The notes: generated by a model from the sequence alone, not told the origin. Numbered from the stretch's first letter, positions 23,797 through 33,645 are shown. The stretch: DNA of 64,000 nucleotides from Polynucleobacter sp. MWH-HuK1 (GCF_018881815.1 NZ_JACVPP010000001.1:1497654-1561653); one strand, 5' to 3'. Numbers and translations are program-made.

Positions 23797-24471
23797 CTAC
23801 AGTAAACGACCGCCCTGAAGGTGTAGTTGCCGCTGACACCGATCAGCCAAGGCTTGATCGTGGGTAACCAAAATAAGGGTCGATTTATTGGCCTGATTTA
23901 GCCCAAAAAGGAGCTCAATCACCTTATTTCCGCTGGCCTCGTCCAAGCTGCCAGTTGGCTCATCCGCAAATAGGACGGCAGGCTTCATGATGAAGGCCCG
24001 AGCCAGAGCAACACGTTGCTGCTCTCCGCCAGATAGGGTTTTTGGGAAATGGTTGGCGCGTTCCCTCAATCCTACTTGCTCCAACCAATGCAGCGCATTT
24101 TCTTTAGGCATATCCAGACCATTGAGCTCGGCGGGCAACATTACATTTTCAAGAGCCGTTAAATGCGGAAGCAATTGAAAAGATTGAAATACAAACCCTA
24201 CTTTTTGCCCCCTCAAGAGCGCCCTACCATCTTCATCTAATTCGCTGAGGTTTTGCGAGGCTAGCTCAACATAACCGCTAGAGGGAATATCCAAACCGGC
24301 CAAAAGACTAAGTAAGGTGCTCTTACCAGAACCAGAAGCACCAGTTATAGCAACACTCTCGCCTTGTAAGACATCGAAGCTAATGTCGTGCAAAATAGTT
24401 AACGTTCCATCGCTAGATAAAACTTGTTTACCTAGTTGTATTGCACCAAGCACCTTTACTGGATTACTCAT
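23797..24471 (-). CDS. ybbA: YbbA-type ABC transporter ATPase
   Basis: A 224-residue ABC ATPase of the LolD/MacB class. Walker A GASGSGKST (about 41-49), the Q-loop FVFQSFQLLPHL (about 93), signature LSGGEQQRVALARAF (about 145), Walker B VLFADEPTG (about 166) and switch His in LVTHDQ (about 200) are all intact. The FQSFQLLPHLTALENVMLPAEL segment, divergent pairing with tesA, and overall sequence match YbbA. In E. coli YbbA works with permease YbbP; no permease gene is adjacent here, so its membrane partner must be elsewhere or lost. Confidence 0.88.
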   Translation of the reverse strand: MSNPVKVLGAIQLGKQVLSSDGTLTILHDISFDVLQGESVAITGASGSGKSTLLSLLAGLDIPSSGYVELASQNLSELDEDGRALLRGQKVGFVFQSFQLLPHLTALENVMLPAELNGLDMPKENALHWLEQVGLRERANHFPKTLSGGEQQRVALARAFIMKPAVLFADEPTGSLDEASGNKVIELLFGLNQANKSTLILVTHDQALADRCQRQLHLQGGRLL

Positions 24472-24512
24472 AAATGAATCAATATTTTGGGTTGAGCTTC
24501 TTGAGTAAAAAA

Positions 24513-25145
24513 ATGAAAGCCCTAACGTCGGCTATTGCTCTATTTTGCCTGTTTATTTCATTTGGCACCTTAGCGCAGACAAAACAGACTATTCTAGTGA
24601 TGGGCGATAGCCTATCTGCAGAATACGGTCTTGTACGTGGAGCCGGATGGGTCAAGCTTTTGGAGGGGCAGCTTCAAGAACAAGGTAGTCCTTGGAATGT
24701 GTTTAATGCCAGCATCAGCGGAGAAACAAGCTCCGGTGGACTTTCCCGACTTCCCAAATTATTGGAGCAAAAAAAGCCTGGCATTGTATTTCTTGAGCTT
24801 GGCGCAAATGACGCCCTACGCGGTTTATCTATCCAAGAATCCAATAGGAATCTACGCAAGATGATCCAAATAAGTAAACAATCTGGGGCTAAAGTACTTT
24901 TATTTGGAATGCAAATTCCACCAAACTATGGGCAAGAGTACGCCAGAGAATTTAAAGATCTTTACGCAAAACTAGCATCTCAAGAGAATGTGCAATTGAT
25001 CCCCTTCTTTTTAAGCGGAGTTGCATCCGATATCAGCCTATTCCAAGCTGACCGTATTCATCCCAATGAAAAGGCGCAAACCATTCTCTTTAAAAACGTA
25101 TGGGGCGCTATGGCCCCATATCAAAAATTGCTTAAGGGTAACTAG
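24513..25145 (+). CDS. tesA: TesA-type SGNH arylesterase/thioesterase
   Basis: Periplasmic multifunctional esterase/thioesterase/lysophospholipase. GDSLSAEYG carries the catalytic Ser (block I), GETSSGG block II, ELGANDALRG block III, and DRIHPNEKAQ the Asp/His pair (block V). The signal peptide MKALTSAIALFCLFISFGTLAQ begins at ATG 24513. An in-frame ATG at 24474 would add 13 residues and leave just 2 bases to the divergent ybbA start; I prefer 24513 because it gives a normal signal peptide and a GAG core 7 bases upstream. It ends 1 base from the convergent ppiD stop. Confidence 0.92.
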   Translation: MKALTSAIALFCLFISFGTLAQTKQTILVMGDSLSAEYGLVRGAGWVKLLEGQLQEQGSPWNVFNASISGETSSGGLSRLPKLLEQKKPGIVFLELGANDALRGLSIQESNRNLRKMIQISKQSGAKVLLFGMQIPPNYGQEYAREFKDLYAKLASQENVQLIPFFLSGVASDISLFQADRIHPNEKAQTILFKNVWGAMAPYQKLLKGN

Positions 25146-25146
25146 C

Positions 25147-26610
25147 CTAGCTTCCGGAACCCGAAGACACCGGCTTGAGAGGATTAATTATCTTCACTCC
25201 AGCTACATCCCGCCAGTAAGACATAAATCCCGCAAACTCAGACTGGGCGGCTAGAGCCTGGATTTGTTGGGCTTGTGCTTTATGAACTTTCTCATCGACA
25301 CCTGTAGGCTGGCGAAGCTGATCGACGCGGTACAAGGTAGTCCCAACACCAGGGTTGCTAACCGATACTAAGGCCGGGAATTTCTCAGGGCTTATTGACA
25401 TTATCTGATCAAGCGCACCACCAACTAAATTGGCTGGTTTGTTTCTGGAAACCCAGACTGGGCTAGTAAAACCTGAGGCGCTTTTAGGATCCTTTTCCAA
25501 TGCAGCATAACGATCGGCTGCAGCATTTATTGCTAACTTCTCAGCCAAACGCTGGCTCACTTGACGCTTCACTTCCGCTGCTACATCTTTGTATGGAAGT
25601 GTTTGCGCAGGATGAAAAGTCACCACTCGAGCAGAAACAAAAACGCCCGGGGATGTTTGCACTGCTTCAATGTTGCGCTTGTTCTTAACAGCCTCATCAC
25701 CAAAGAGAGATTGAACAACCTTTGGATTGGCAAGCGGATGATCTTTTGCAACACCAGAGGCGCCAGAGCGGGTTACGCCCTTTTGCGTTTGAACATTCAG
25801 CTTCAATTTATCTGCAGCCGGCTTAAGACTATCAGACTGGTCATAAGTCATATTGGCAAACTGATCAGCCTTTTCGCCAAAAACCTTGGCATCTTCCTTT
25901 GGATCGGCTTTAAGAACAATGTACTCAACATCCACATACTCAGGACTCTCAAATAGCTTGGCGTTTGCTGTGTAGAAGGCTTGCAACTCTTCTTGCGAAG
26001 GATTTACTTTGGATAAATAGTCCTTAGCATCAAAAGACATCGCTTGCACTTGGCGCTCGGTCTCGTACAGAGTTGAAATGATTTCAGATAATTTAGGGCT
26101 ACCAATTTCAGTACGAGCAACTGAATTCACCAGCTGACCAATCTTTAAATCAAACGCTTGGCTAGCGTAAAACTGCTCCTCATTTAAACCATTGCTTGCC
26201 AGCAATTGTTTAAAACGTGCATCATCAAAACTACCATCCTGTTTATAGAGAGCGCGAATCTGGGGAATGTTTTGCAAGCTTTTAACCAAAGCTTCTTTAC
26301 CCACTTGCAAACGAAGTTCACCAACAGCAAAACCTAAAATTCTCTGCTGCAGCAACTCATTCAATATTGCCTGTCTAAATTGGAGGCTCTGAGCAATCTG
26401 CGCATTACCACCTACACGCTCAGCTTGGCGTTTTGCAGCCGCATCTACTTCTTGTGCAGTAATAGGTTTGCCGTTTATTTTTACTAAATCGGTTTCTTTA
26501 TCTAAAAAACTGGAGTAGCTTGAGATGCCAAAAAATGCAAATGACGGAACAATCAAAAGCATTAGAAAAAACTGCAGAATTCGCTGGTGTTTACGGACGG
26601 TATCAAACAT
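25147..26610 (-). CDS. ppiD: PpiD-like membrane-anchored chaperone without a parvulin domain
   Basis: A 487-residue protein with a short cytoplasmic start, one membrane helix (about 13-31) and a SurA/PpiD-type N-terminal chaperone domain (about 36-185). E. coli PpiD is 623 residues with a parvulin domain in the middle. Here the sequence passes straight from EYVDVEYIVLKADP (about 230) to the post-parvulin region QSDSLKPAADKLKL (about 260). No GGDLG, HIL or GYHII parvulin motifs exist, so the isomerase domain appears to be missing. The neighbourhood (lon upstream on the same strand) supports the PpiD identity. It presumably acts as a periplasmic holdase at the Sec translocon; this role is inferred from the family. 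Confidence 0.88.
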   Translation of the reverse strand: MFDTVRKHQRILQFFLMLLIVPSFAFFGISSYSSFLDKETDLVKINGKPITAQEVDAAAKRQAERVGGNAQIAQSLQFRQAILNELLQQRILGFAVGELRLQVGKEALVKSLQNIPQIRALYKQDGSFDDARFKQLLASNGLNEEQFYASQAFDLKIGQLVNSVARTEIGSPKLSEIISTLYETERQVQAMSFDAKDYLSKVNPSQEELQAFYTANAKLFESPEYVDVEYIVLKADPKEDAKVFGEKADQFANMTYDQSDSLKPAADKLKLNVQTQKGVTRSGASGVAKDHPLANPKVVQSLFGDEAVKNKRNIEAVQTSPGVFVSARVVTFHPAQTLPYKDVAAEVKRQVSQRLAEKLAINAAADRYAALEKDPKSASGFTSPVWVSRNKPANLVGGALDQIMSISPEKFPALVSVSNPGVGTTLYRVDQLRQPTGVDEKVHKAQAQQIQALAAQSEFAGFMSYWRDVAGVKIINPLKPVSSGSGS

Positions 26611-26716
26611 GAAAAAATCGCTAGTAAAAAATATGAATACTAGGAGTGTACTAGGGTAATGAGCTTAGTATTGAAACGCCTGAACAGGCTTGGAGGGGGT
26701 AGTGCTAGTAATAATT

Positions 26717-26792
26717 TGGTGGGCGCTGAGAGGCTCGAACTCCCGACATTCTGCGTGTAAGGCAGACGCTCTACCAACTGAGCTAAGCGCCC
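26717..26792 (-). tRNA. tRNA-Val (TAC)
   Basis: A 76-base cloverleaf with encoded CCA, acceptor GGGCGCT/AGCGCCC and anticodon loop CTTACAC. It lies between lon and ppiD, the place where many Proteobacteria carry hupB. Confidence 0.96.
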
Positions 26793-26899
26793 CAAAATAT
26801 TACAAGGTGAGATTGTAACCTAAGCGTGAATCTCGAGGGGAATTTCCGCTAAATTGACCTCAAAAGAAGGGATCAATTTAACGGAAAACCGCCCTATTT

Positions 26900-29332
26900 T
26901 CAGTGCTTAAGAACGTCTGCAGCTGCGCCTTTGTCGTTTGCCTTGCTGGCGTCTACCGCCTTTTTAGCAAGCTCTTCCGGCGTTGGGTCTGGTAACGCTT
27001 CTGGCATACGCTCTAATGCCAACTCCAGCACCTTATCGATCCAGCGAACGGGAACAATCTCAATAGCATTTTTAACGTTATCTGGAATGTCGATAAGATC
27101 CTTTACGTTCTCTTCCGGAATCAATGCAAGCTTAATTCCGCCGCGATGAGCAGCTAAGAGCTTTTCTTTCAAGCCGCCAATAGGAAGAACTTCACCGCGC
27201 AAAGTAATTTCACCAGTCATGGCAACATCTGATCGAATTGGAATACCTGCAAATACTGAAACCAAGGCTGTTGTGATTGCGATACCGGCAGATGGACCGT
27301 CCTTCGGTGTTGCGCCATCAGGGAAGTGAATATGAATATCCTTCTTTTCAAAAGACTCATCTGCAATACCTAGGCGCTTGGCTCTAGACCGAACAACGGT
27401 ACGAGCTGCCTCTACTGATTCTTTCATCACATCACCGATAGAGCCAGTGCGTGTGATCACGCCTTTACCAGGCATAACAGCGGCTTCAATGGTCAGCAAA
27501 TCACCGCCGACCTCAGTCCAAGCCAAACCAGTGACTTGACCCACTTGATTCTCTTTACCAGCCAAACCAAAGTCATACATACGAACTGAAAGAAACTTCT
27601 CTAAATTATCAGCATTTACAACAACTGGAGCTGCCTCTTTCTTCAAGAGCAAGAGCTTGACTACCTTACGGCAGATCTTACTAATTTCACGCTCTAAGGA
27701 ACGCACGCCAGCCTCGCGCGTGTAGTAACGAATCATATTTCTAACGGCACTATCTTCAATCTTGAGTTCGTCTTTTTTCAGGCCATTATTTTTGATTTGT
27801 TTAGGAATCAAATAATTTACAGCAATGCTAGTTTTTTCATCTTCTGTATATCCAGCAAGACGAATAATTTCTAGTCGATCCAATAGCGGACCTGGAATAT
27901 TCAAAGAATTCGAGGTAGCCACAAACATCACATCGGAGAGGTCAAAATCTACCTCAACATAGTGATCCTGGAATGTATGGTTTTGCTCTGGATCTAAAAC
28001 CTCCAATAAGGCACTAGCAGGATCTCCGCGGAAATCCATGCCCATCTTGTCAACTTCGTCCAAGAGGAATAAAGGATTGCGAACGCCAACCTTAGTAAGG
28101 CTTGTCAGAATCTTGCCGGGCATTGAGCCAATATAAGTTCTACGATGGCCACGAATCTCAGACTCGTCACGTACGCCACCCAAAGCCATACGAACAAACT
28201 TTCTGTTCGTAGCACGTGCTATAGATTGACCGAGCGAGGTTTTACCAACACCAGGAGGGCCCACTAAACAAAGAATAGGAGCCTTCACGCGATCAACGCG
28301 TTGCTGAACTGCGAGGTACTCCAAAATACGTTCTTTAACCTTGTCCAAACCATAGTGATCTTCATCCAACACTTTTTCAGCATTAGTGAGGTCATTATTA
28401 ATCTTGGTTTTTTTCTTCCAAGGTAAATTTACCAGCGTGTCGATAAAATTACGGATAACCGTTGCCTCAGCGGACATTGGCGACATTAATTTCAGCTTCT
28501 TGAGCTCAGATTCCGCTTTTTTCAACGCTTCCTTAGGCATACGGGCGCCCTTGATGCGCTTCTCTAGCTCCTCTAGATCGGCACCCTCTTCGCCTTCACC
28601 CAATTCTTTCTGAATCGCTTTCACTTGCTCATTCAAGTAGTACTCGCGCTGACTCTTTTCCATCTGACGCTTTACGCGTCCACGAATGCGCTTTTCCACC
28701 TGCAGAATATCAATCTCACTTTCAAGATCAGCCAACAAGCTTTCTAAACGCTGCACAACATCAGTCATCTCAAGCAAGCGCTGTTTCTGCTCAAGCTTGA
28801 CTGGCAAGTGCGCACAAATAGTATCGGCTAAGCGACTTGGATCATCAATCCCACCTAATGAAGACAGAATCTCCTGAGGTACCTTTTTGTTCAGTTTTAC
28901 GTATTGGTCAAATTGGGCCATGATTGCGCGACGCAACGCTTCTGTTTCATGCGCATCGATAGCATTGATAGCGGTTGGTGTAGCTTCGCAATTGAAGTAG
29001 CCAAGACTATCTTCAATTTGACTTACTTCAGCGCGCTGAACACCTTCAACCAATACTTTGACAGTGCCATCAGGCAGCTTTAACATTTGCAAAATATTGG
29101 CAATACAGCCGACCTCATAGAGATCTTCAATAACAGGCTCGTCCTTAGCGGCCGCTTTCTGGGCCACTAAAAGGACATTTTTGCCAGTTTCCATGGCTGC
29201 CTCGAGGGCTTTAATGGATTTCGGGCGACCCACAAACAAAGGGATCACCATATGAGGAAATACAACTACGTCCCTTAATGGAAGCAAGGGTAGTTGAATC
29301 GGTTCAGAGGGTAGTAATAAGTGGCCAGGCAT
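26900..29332 (-). CDS. lon: ATP-dependent protease Lon
   Basis: Cytoplasmic AAA+ serine protease that degrades misfolded and regulatory proteins. The 810 residues show the N-terminal LON substrate domain (about 10-205), a coiled-coil region, the AAA+ module with Walker A GPPGVGKTS (about 360) and Walker B LFLLDEVDK (about 425), and the protease domain with catalytic Ser in KDGPSAGIA (about 679) and Lys in GGLKEKLLAAHRG (about 722). GGAGGA precedes the ATG. It is part of the tig-clpP-clpX-lon-ppiD block. The 188-base gap to clpX should hold its own promoter; I could not identify a convincing heat-shock sigma site there. Confidence 0.98.
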   Translation of the reverse strand: MPGHLLLPSEPIQLPLLPLRDVVVFPHMVIPLFVGRPKSIKALEAAMETGKNVLLVAQKAAAKDEPVIEDLYEVGCIANILQMLKLPDGTVKVLVEGVQRAEVSQIEDSLGYFNCEATPTAINAIDAHETEALRRAIMAQFDQYVKLNKKVPQEILSSLGGIDDPSRLADTICAHLPVKLEQKQRLLEMTDVVQRLESLLADLESEIDILQVEKRIRGRVKRQMEKSQREYYLNEQVKAIQKELGEGEEGADLEELEKRIKGARMPKEALKKAESELKKLKLMSPMSAEATVIRNFIDTLVNLPWKKKTKINNDLTNAEKVLDEDHYGLDKVKERILEYLAVQQRVDRVKAPILCLVGPPGVGKTSLGQSIARATNRKFVRMALGGVRDESEIRGHRRTYIGSMPGKILTSLTKVGVRNPLFLLDEVDKMGMDFRGDPASALLEVLDPEQNHTFQDHYVEVDFDLSDVMFVATSNSLNIPGPLLDRLEIIRLAGYTEDEKTSIAVNYLIPKQIKNNGLKKDELKIEDSAVRNMIRYYTREAGVRSLEREISKICRKVVKLLLLKKEAAPVVVNADNLEKFLSVRMYDFGLAGKENQVGQVTGLAWTEVGGDLLTIEAAVMPGKGVITRTGSIGDVMKESVEAARTVVRSRAKRLGIADESFEKKDIHIHFPDGATPKDGPSAGIAITTALVSVFAGIPIRSDVAMTGEITLRGEVLPIGGLKEKLLAAHRGGIKLALIPEENVKDLIDIPDNVKNAIEIVPVRWIDKVLELALERMPEALPDPTPEELAKKAVDASKANDKGAAADVLKH

Positions 29333-29520
29333 GGGGCAAATCCTCCAAAGTAATCAATCCTCAAAAGTCTTCAATAGTGATAGTTATTCAACAACCACTA
29401 AATAGGGACATTATTTATGAGTAGCATACTACCTATATGGGTAGGCTTTAGAGAAAAACAAGGGGTAAAAAGACAAAAATGGAGCAAAAACGCCTCTAAA
29501 ATAGCAAAAACCCTAAAAAT

Positions 29521-30882
29521 TTAGGCTTTTTTACTCAAATCCACCTGTTCGGCATCTTGTTTGTAAACCAAAAGTGGTTTTCCACCGTCAGCAATGCTGC
29601 TTTCGTCGATAACGACTTTTTGGACATTCTTCAAAGATGGCAAGTCATACATCACATCCATTAGAGAGCCTTCAAGGATGGATCTAAGTCCGCGAGCACC
29701 TGTTTTACGCACAATTGCCTTTTTAGCGATGGCTGATAAGGCTTCATGACGAACCTCAAGCTCAGAGCCCTCCATGGTCAGGAGTGCTTGATATTGCTTT
29801 ACCAAAGCGTTTTTAGGTTCGGTCAGAATCTGAATTAAAGCCTCTTCATCCAATTGAGCCAAAGTAGCCACAACCGGCAGACGACCAATTAACTCAGGAA
29901 TCAAGCCAAATTTAATTAAGTCCTCTGGCTCCACTTCAATTAAGAGATCGCTTACACCGCGGTCATCTTTGCCTGGAACGGTTGCATTAAATCCAATGCC
30001 AGTTTTAGCGGTGCGCTGTTGAATGACCTTCTCAAGTCCATCAAAAGCGCCGCCGCAGATAAACAAAATATTTGTTGTATCCACTTGCAAGAAATCTTGA
30101 TTTGGATGCTTGCGACCACCTTGCGGAGGAACAGAAGCCATGGTGCCTTCAACAAGTTTTAACAATGCCTGTTGAACACCTTCACCGGATACATCGCGAG
30201 TAATCGATGGGTTATCGGATTTACGAGAAATCTTATCGATCTCATCAATGTAAACAATGCCACGTTGCGCTTTTTCAACGTTGTAATCACACGCTTGCAA
30301 AAGCTTTTGAATAATATTCTCAACGTCTTCGCCAACATAACCAGCTTCAGTTAAGGTTGTTGCGTCTGCCATCACAAAAGGGACGTCCAACATACGAGCT
30401 AAAGTCTGAGCTAAAAGAGTCTTGCCTGAACCAGTGGGTCCGATTAATAGGATGTTGCTCTTTGCAAGCTCTACACCGTCCACCATTGCTTTAGCCGGAA
30501 CCTTAGATTCTTTTTTATCTGAGCCCTCTACCGGCTTACCGTCTTTATCAAGCTTTTCTTTTTTTGGTTTGGGTAGATACTGCAAGCGCTTGTAGTGGTT
30601 GTAAACCGCTACAGCTAAAGTCTTTTTAGCGTGGTCTTGACCGATGACATACTGATCTAAATTCTCACGAATCTGGTGCGGAGTTGGCAAGGAGTCATCA
30701 CCCTCTTCCTTTGGGAGCTTAGCAATCTCTTCTTGAATAATATCGGTGCAAAGGTCTATACACTCATCACAGATAAATACAGATGGACCAGCAATCAGTT
30801 TTTTTACTTCGTGCTGACTCTTGCCGCAAAAAGAACAATACAGAACTTTATCCTGTGAATTAGTTGTGTTTGTATCGCTCAA
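29521..30882 (-). CDS. clpX: ATP-dependent Clp protease ATPase ClpX
   Basis: AAA+ unfoldase that feeds substrates into ClpP. The N-terminal zinc domain has CSFCGKSQ (about 16-19) and ICDECIDLC (about 38-41); Walker A GPTGSGKT (about 148), Walker [10 protein letters not shown] (about 210), and the IGF loop for ClpP docking as TGIGFNA (about 297) are present. Length is 453 against about 424: the difference is a Lys/Asp/Glu-rich insertion at about 98-130, before the [13 protein letters not shown] strand. It lies 30 bases after clpP on the same strand. Confidence 0.97.
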   Translation of the reverse strand: MSDTNTTNSQDKVLYCSFCGKSQHEVKKLIAGPSVFICDECIDLCTDIIQEEIAKLPKEEGDDSLPTPHQIRENLDQYVIGQDHAKKTLAVAVYNHYKRLQYLPKPKKEKLDKDGKPVEGSDKKESKVPAKAMVDGVELAKSNILLIGPTGSGKTLLAQTLARMLDVPFVMADATTLTEAGYVGEDVENIIQKLLQACDYNVEKAQRGIVYIDEIDKISRKSDNPSITRDVSGEGVQQALLKLVEGTMASVPPQGGRKHPNQDFLQVDTTNILFICGGAFDGLEKVIQQRTAKTGIGFNATVPGKDDRGVSDLLIEVEPEDLIKFGLIPELIGRLPVVATLAQLDEEALIQILTEPKNALVKQYQALLTMEGSELEVRHEALSAIAKKAIVRKTGARGLRSILEGSLMDVMYDLPSLKNVQKVVIDESSIADGGKPLLVYKQDAEQVDLSKKA

Positions 30883-30912
30883 AATGGGCTCTGTAAGTAA
30901 TGAATAAGAAAA

Positions 30913-31542
30913 TTAAGGACGCTTCTCGATAACCTTGTCGATCAAGCCATACTCGCGAGCCTGATCAGCTGACATAAAGTTATCGCGATCAGTATCTTTT
31001 GCAATTGTTTCAATAGATTGACAGGTGCGGTCAGCCAAGATTTTGTTGAGGCGTTCGCGCAAGTACAAAATTTCACGAGCTTGAATTTCAATATCAGATG
31101 CTTGGCCACGGGCACCGCCCAAAGGTTGATGAATCATCACGCGTGAATTCGGGAGTGCATAACGCTTTCCTTTTTCGCCAGCACATAACAAGAATGCGCC
31201 CATACTTGCAGCCATACCCATGCACAAAGTGCTCACATGTGGCTTGATGAATTGCATCGTGTCGTAAATAGCCAAACCAGCTGAAACAGATCCACCAGGA
31301 GAATTGATGTACAGAGATATCTCCTTATCTGGGTTCTCACTCTCAAGGAACAGCAACTGAGCAATTACCAAGTTTGCAGTTTGGTCGTTTACTTCGCCAA
31401 CCAAAAAGACAACACGCTCACGCAATAATCTGGAGTAGATATCGTAAGCGCGCTCACCTCTACCAGAGGTTTCAATCACCATTGGAACCAAGCCTAAGCC
31501 CTTTGGTTCTAGATTTTCAGACTGAGAATGATTGTGGATCAT
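30913..31542 (-). CDS. clpP: ATP-dependent Clp protease proteolytic subunit
   Basis: Forms the tetradecameric peptidase chamber for ClpX. The catalytic triad is visible: Ser in [11 protein letters not shown] (about 113), His in VMIHQPLGG (about 138) and Asp in DTDRDNFM (about 187). Length 209 includes a short N-terminal propeptide-like stretch ([15 protein letters not shown]) as in other Proteobacteria. It lies 30 bases from both tig and clpX. Confidence 0.98.
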   Translation of the reverse strand: MIHNHSQSENLEPKGLGLVPMVIETSGRGERAYDIYSRLLRERVVFLVGEVNDQTANLVIAQLLFLESENPDKEISLYINSPGGSVSAGLAIYDTMQFIKPHVSTLCMGMAASMGAFLLCAGEKGKRYALPNSRVMIHQPLGGARGQASDIEIQAREILYLRERLNKILADRTCQSIETIAKDTDRDNFMSADQAREYGLIDKVIEKRP

Positions 31543-31572
31543 TTTGAAACCTCTTATAGGTAAGTGAATTAC

Positions 31573-32910
31573 TTAGTTTAGCTTGCTGAGTTCTTCAAAG
31601 GTCACAGCCTTATCGCTTACTTTAGCTTGAGATGTGAAGTATTTGATTACATTATCTTCAAGTACTAGGTTCTCGATATCCTTCAAACGGCTTGGATTAC
31701 TGTAGAACCAACGAACCACTTCCTTTGGATCCTCATAAGTAGCTGCCTGCTCATCAATTTCAGCCTTAATTTGGTCGGCGGTAGCCGCCAAGTTTTGCTT
31801 TTTAACTAACTCGCTCAAAATCAAGCCAAGACGCACACGTTTAGTGGCTTGCTCAGCAAAAATCTCTGCAGGAATTGGTGCATCTTTTGCATTAGGAACA
31901 CCACGTTGCATCAGGTCTTGACGCGCACCTTCAACTAAACGCTCTTGCTCTGAAGCAACCAATGATTTAGGAACGTCTAATTCGCACAAGCTATTGAGCT
32001 TATCCATTACTTCATTTTTCAACAAAGAAGTAATGCGACGCTTTACTTCGCGATCTAAATTCTCTTTTACTTCAGCGCGCATCTTTGCAACGCCGCCTTC
32101 AGTAACACCTAATGACAATGCGAATGCATCATCAACTGCTGGCATATGTGGCCAGTTAACTGATTTCACAGTAATCGTGAACTCAGCGGTTTTGCCTGCA
32201 ACATCTTTACCGTGGTAATCGGCTGGGAAGCTCAATGGAAATGATTTGTTTTCGCCTGCCTTAAGGCCCAAAGTTGCAGCCTCAAACTCAGGAAGCATGC
32301 GACCTTCACCCAAAACATATTCAAAATTTTCAGCTTTGCCGCCAGCGAATTCAACGCCATCAATTTTGCCAACAAAATCGATAACTACTTGGTCGCCATT
32401 TTGCGCTGCAGTATTAGAGCCGCCGTCGCCATGGGCACCAGCCTCACCACGTGGGTGATAGTGAACTTGTTGCTTGCGCAATACATCTATTGCGCGATCA
32501 ATTTCAGCCTCGCCAATCTCGGTTGTATATTTGGTGACTTCGGCTTTGGCAAAGTCGCCAATTTTCACTTCAGGCAAGACTTCGAAGAAAGCATCGAAGA
32601 CGATCTTGTCAGCATCAATCTCGCTCTTTGGCTCAAGACGTGGTTGACCTGCTAAAGCAACACCCTCTTTTTGGGCTTGCTCATAAAACATTTCAGCGGC
32701 CTTATCAAATTGCAATTCGAAATCAACTTGCATGCCGTGCTGTTTTTCAACGAGGTTCTTTGGAACTTTGCCTGGGCGGAAGCCTGCCATTTTCATGGTC
32801 TTACCAACTTTAGCCAATCGAGCTTCACGCGCTTTTGCCAAATCGGCACGAGCGAATTCCAAAGTCATTTTGCGGTCTAGTGAACCTAAATTTTCTATCT
32901 GCACAGCCAT
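31573..32910 (-). CDS. tig: Trigger factor
   Basis: Ribosome-bound chaperone and peptidyl-prolyl isomerase that meets nascent chains. The ribosome-docking signature GFRPGKVPKNLV (about 44-55) is intact; the FKBP domain runs about 155-245 and the helical chaperone arms follow. In front of the FKBP domain there is a Gly/His/Asn-rich stretch (about 153-170) longer than in E. coli. Length is 445. It heads the tig-clpP-clpX-lon-ppiD block, about 58 bases downstream of tRNA-Leu on the same strand. Confidence 0.97.
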   Translation of the reverse strand: MAVQIENLGSLDRKMTLEFARADLAKAREARLAKVGKTMKMAGFRPGKVPKNLVEKQHGMQVDFELQFDKAAEMFYEQAQKEGVALAGQPRLEPKSEIDADKIVFDAFFEVLPEVKIGDFAKAEVTKYTTEIGEAEIDRAIDVLRKQQVHYHPRGEAGAHGDGGSNTAAQNGDQVVIDFVGKIDGVEFAGGKAENFEYVLGEGRMLPEFEAATLGLKAGENKSFPLSFPADYHGKDVAGKTAEFTITVKSVNWPHMPAVDDAFALSLGVTEGGVAKMRAEVKENLDREVKRRITSLLKNEVMDKLNSLCELDVPKSLVASEQERLVEGARQDLMQRGVPNAKDAPIPAEIFAEQATKRVRLGLILSELVKKQNLAATADQIKAEIDEQAATYEDPKEVVRWFYSNPSRLKDIENLVLEDNVIKYFTSQAKVSDKAVTFEELSKLN

Positions 32911-32967
32911 TCTCGTCTCTTAATTGAAGATCTGGAAATGTGAAGTCCAAGCCAAGTAGCAATCTTG

Positions 32968-33054
32968 TGGTGCGAGGAGGGGGACTCGAACCCCCACACC
33001 ATTTCTGGCGTCAGGACCTAAACCTGGTGCGTCTACCAATTTCGCCATCCTCGC
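32968..33054 (-). tRNA. tRNA-Leu (TAG)
   Basis: An 87-base class II tRNA with long variable arm and encoded CCA. The anticodon loop GTTTAGG gives TAG, and the acceptor GCGAGGA pairs with TCCTCGC. It lies just upstream of tig on the same strand. Confidence 0.96.
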
Positions 33055-33132
33055 GAATATCCGCAAACTGCCAAGCTTAGACTTCACTCTAAAGACCGTA
33101 ATTCTACAATGCCTAGGGTTTTAGAGATGGAT

Positions 33133-33636
33133 TTAGGCCTTGTAGAGCAAAGCTACCGCATGAACGGCAATGCCCTCTCCCCTGCCTAGGTGCCCGAGAG
33201 ATTCGTTTGTCTTGGCCTTGAGGTTGACATGGCTATGGGTAACAGCCAAATCAGATGCAATATTTCGGACCATTTCAGGCAAAAAATCAGCCAATTTAGG
33301 CTTTTGGCAAATGATGGTGGCATCGACGTTGCCTATATGGAACCCTGCTGCCTGAACCTTTTGAAGTGCAGCCCGGAGCAAAATCCGGCTATCCATATCC
33401 TTAAACTGTGGATCCGTATCCGGAAATAGCTGTCCAATGTCATTTAAACCGGCAGCCCCCAGTAAAGCATCCGTAAGGGCATGCAATAGCGCATCTGCAT
33501 CTGAATGACCCAATAAGCCCTTCTCATAAGTGACATGAACTCCACCTAGAATGAGTTTGCGGTCAGCAACCAGGGCATGAACGTCATAACCTTGGCCAAT
33601 ACGAAACTGCGGGATGTGGGGAGCAATTTGGGTCAT
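33133..33636 (-). CDS. ispF: 2-C-methyl-D-erythritol 2,4-cyclodiphosphate synthase
   Basis: Forms MEcPP in the non-mevalonate isoprenoid pathway. Zinc ligands are in GYDVHAL (about 17-23) and the His of [20 protein letters not shown] (about 52); the C-terminal ETTDE-type loop appears as [15 protein letters not shown] (about 140). Length is 167. The gene follows ispD by 9 bases, the common ispDF pair acting on the steps either side of IspE. Confidence 0.97.
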   Translation of the reverse strand: MTQIAPHIPQFRIGQGYDVHALVADRKLILGGVHVTYEKGLLGHSDADALLHALTDALLGAAGLNDIGQLFPDTDPQFKDMDSRILLRAALQKVQAAGFHIGNVDATIICQKPKLADFLPEMVRNIASDLAVTHSHVNLKAKTNESLGHLGRGEGIAVHAVALLYKA

Positions 33637-33645
33637 ATTGGTTCT

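Noticed and set aside
29333..29520. Heat-shock sigma promoter before lon and a clpX terminator (CCTAAA/TTTAGG)
   Set aside because: No convincing CTTGAAA/CCCCAT pair at proper spacing was found, and the stem after clpX is only five to six A/T-rich pairs.
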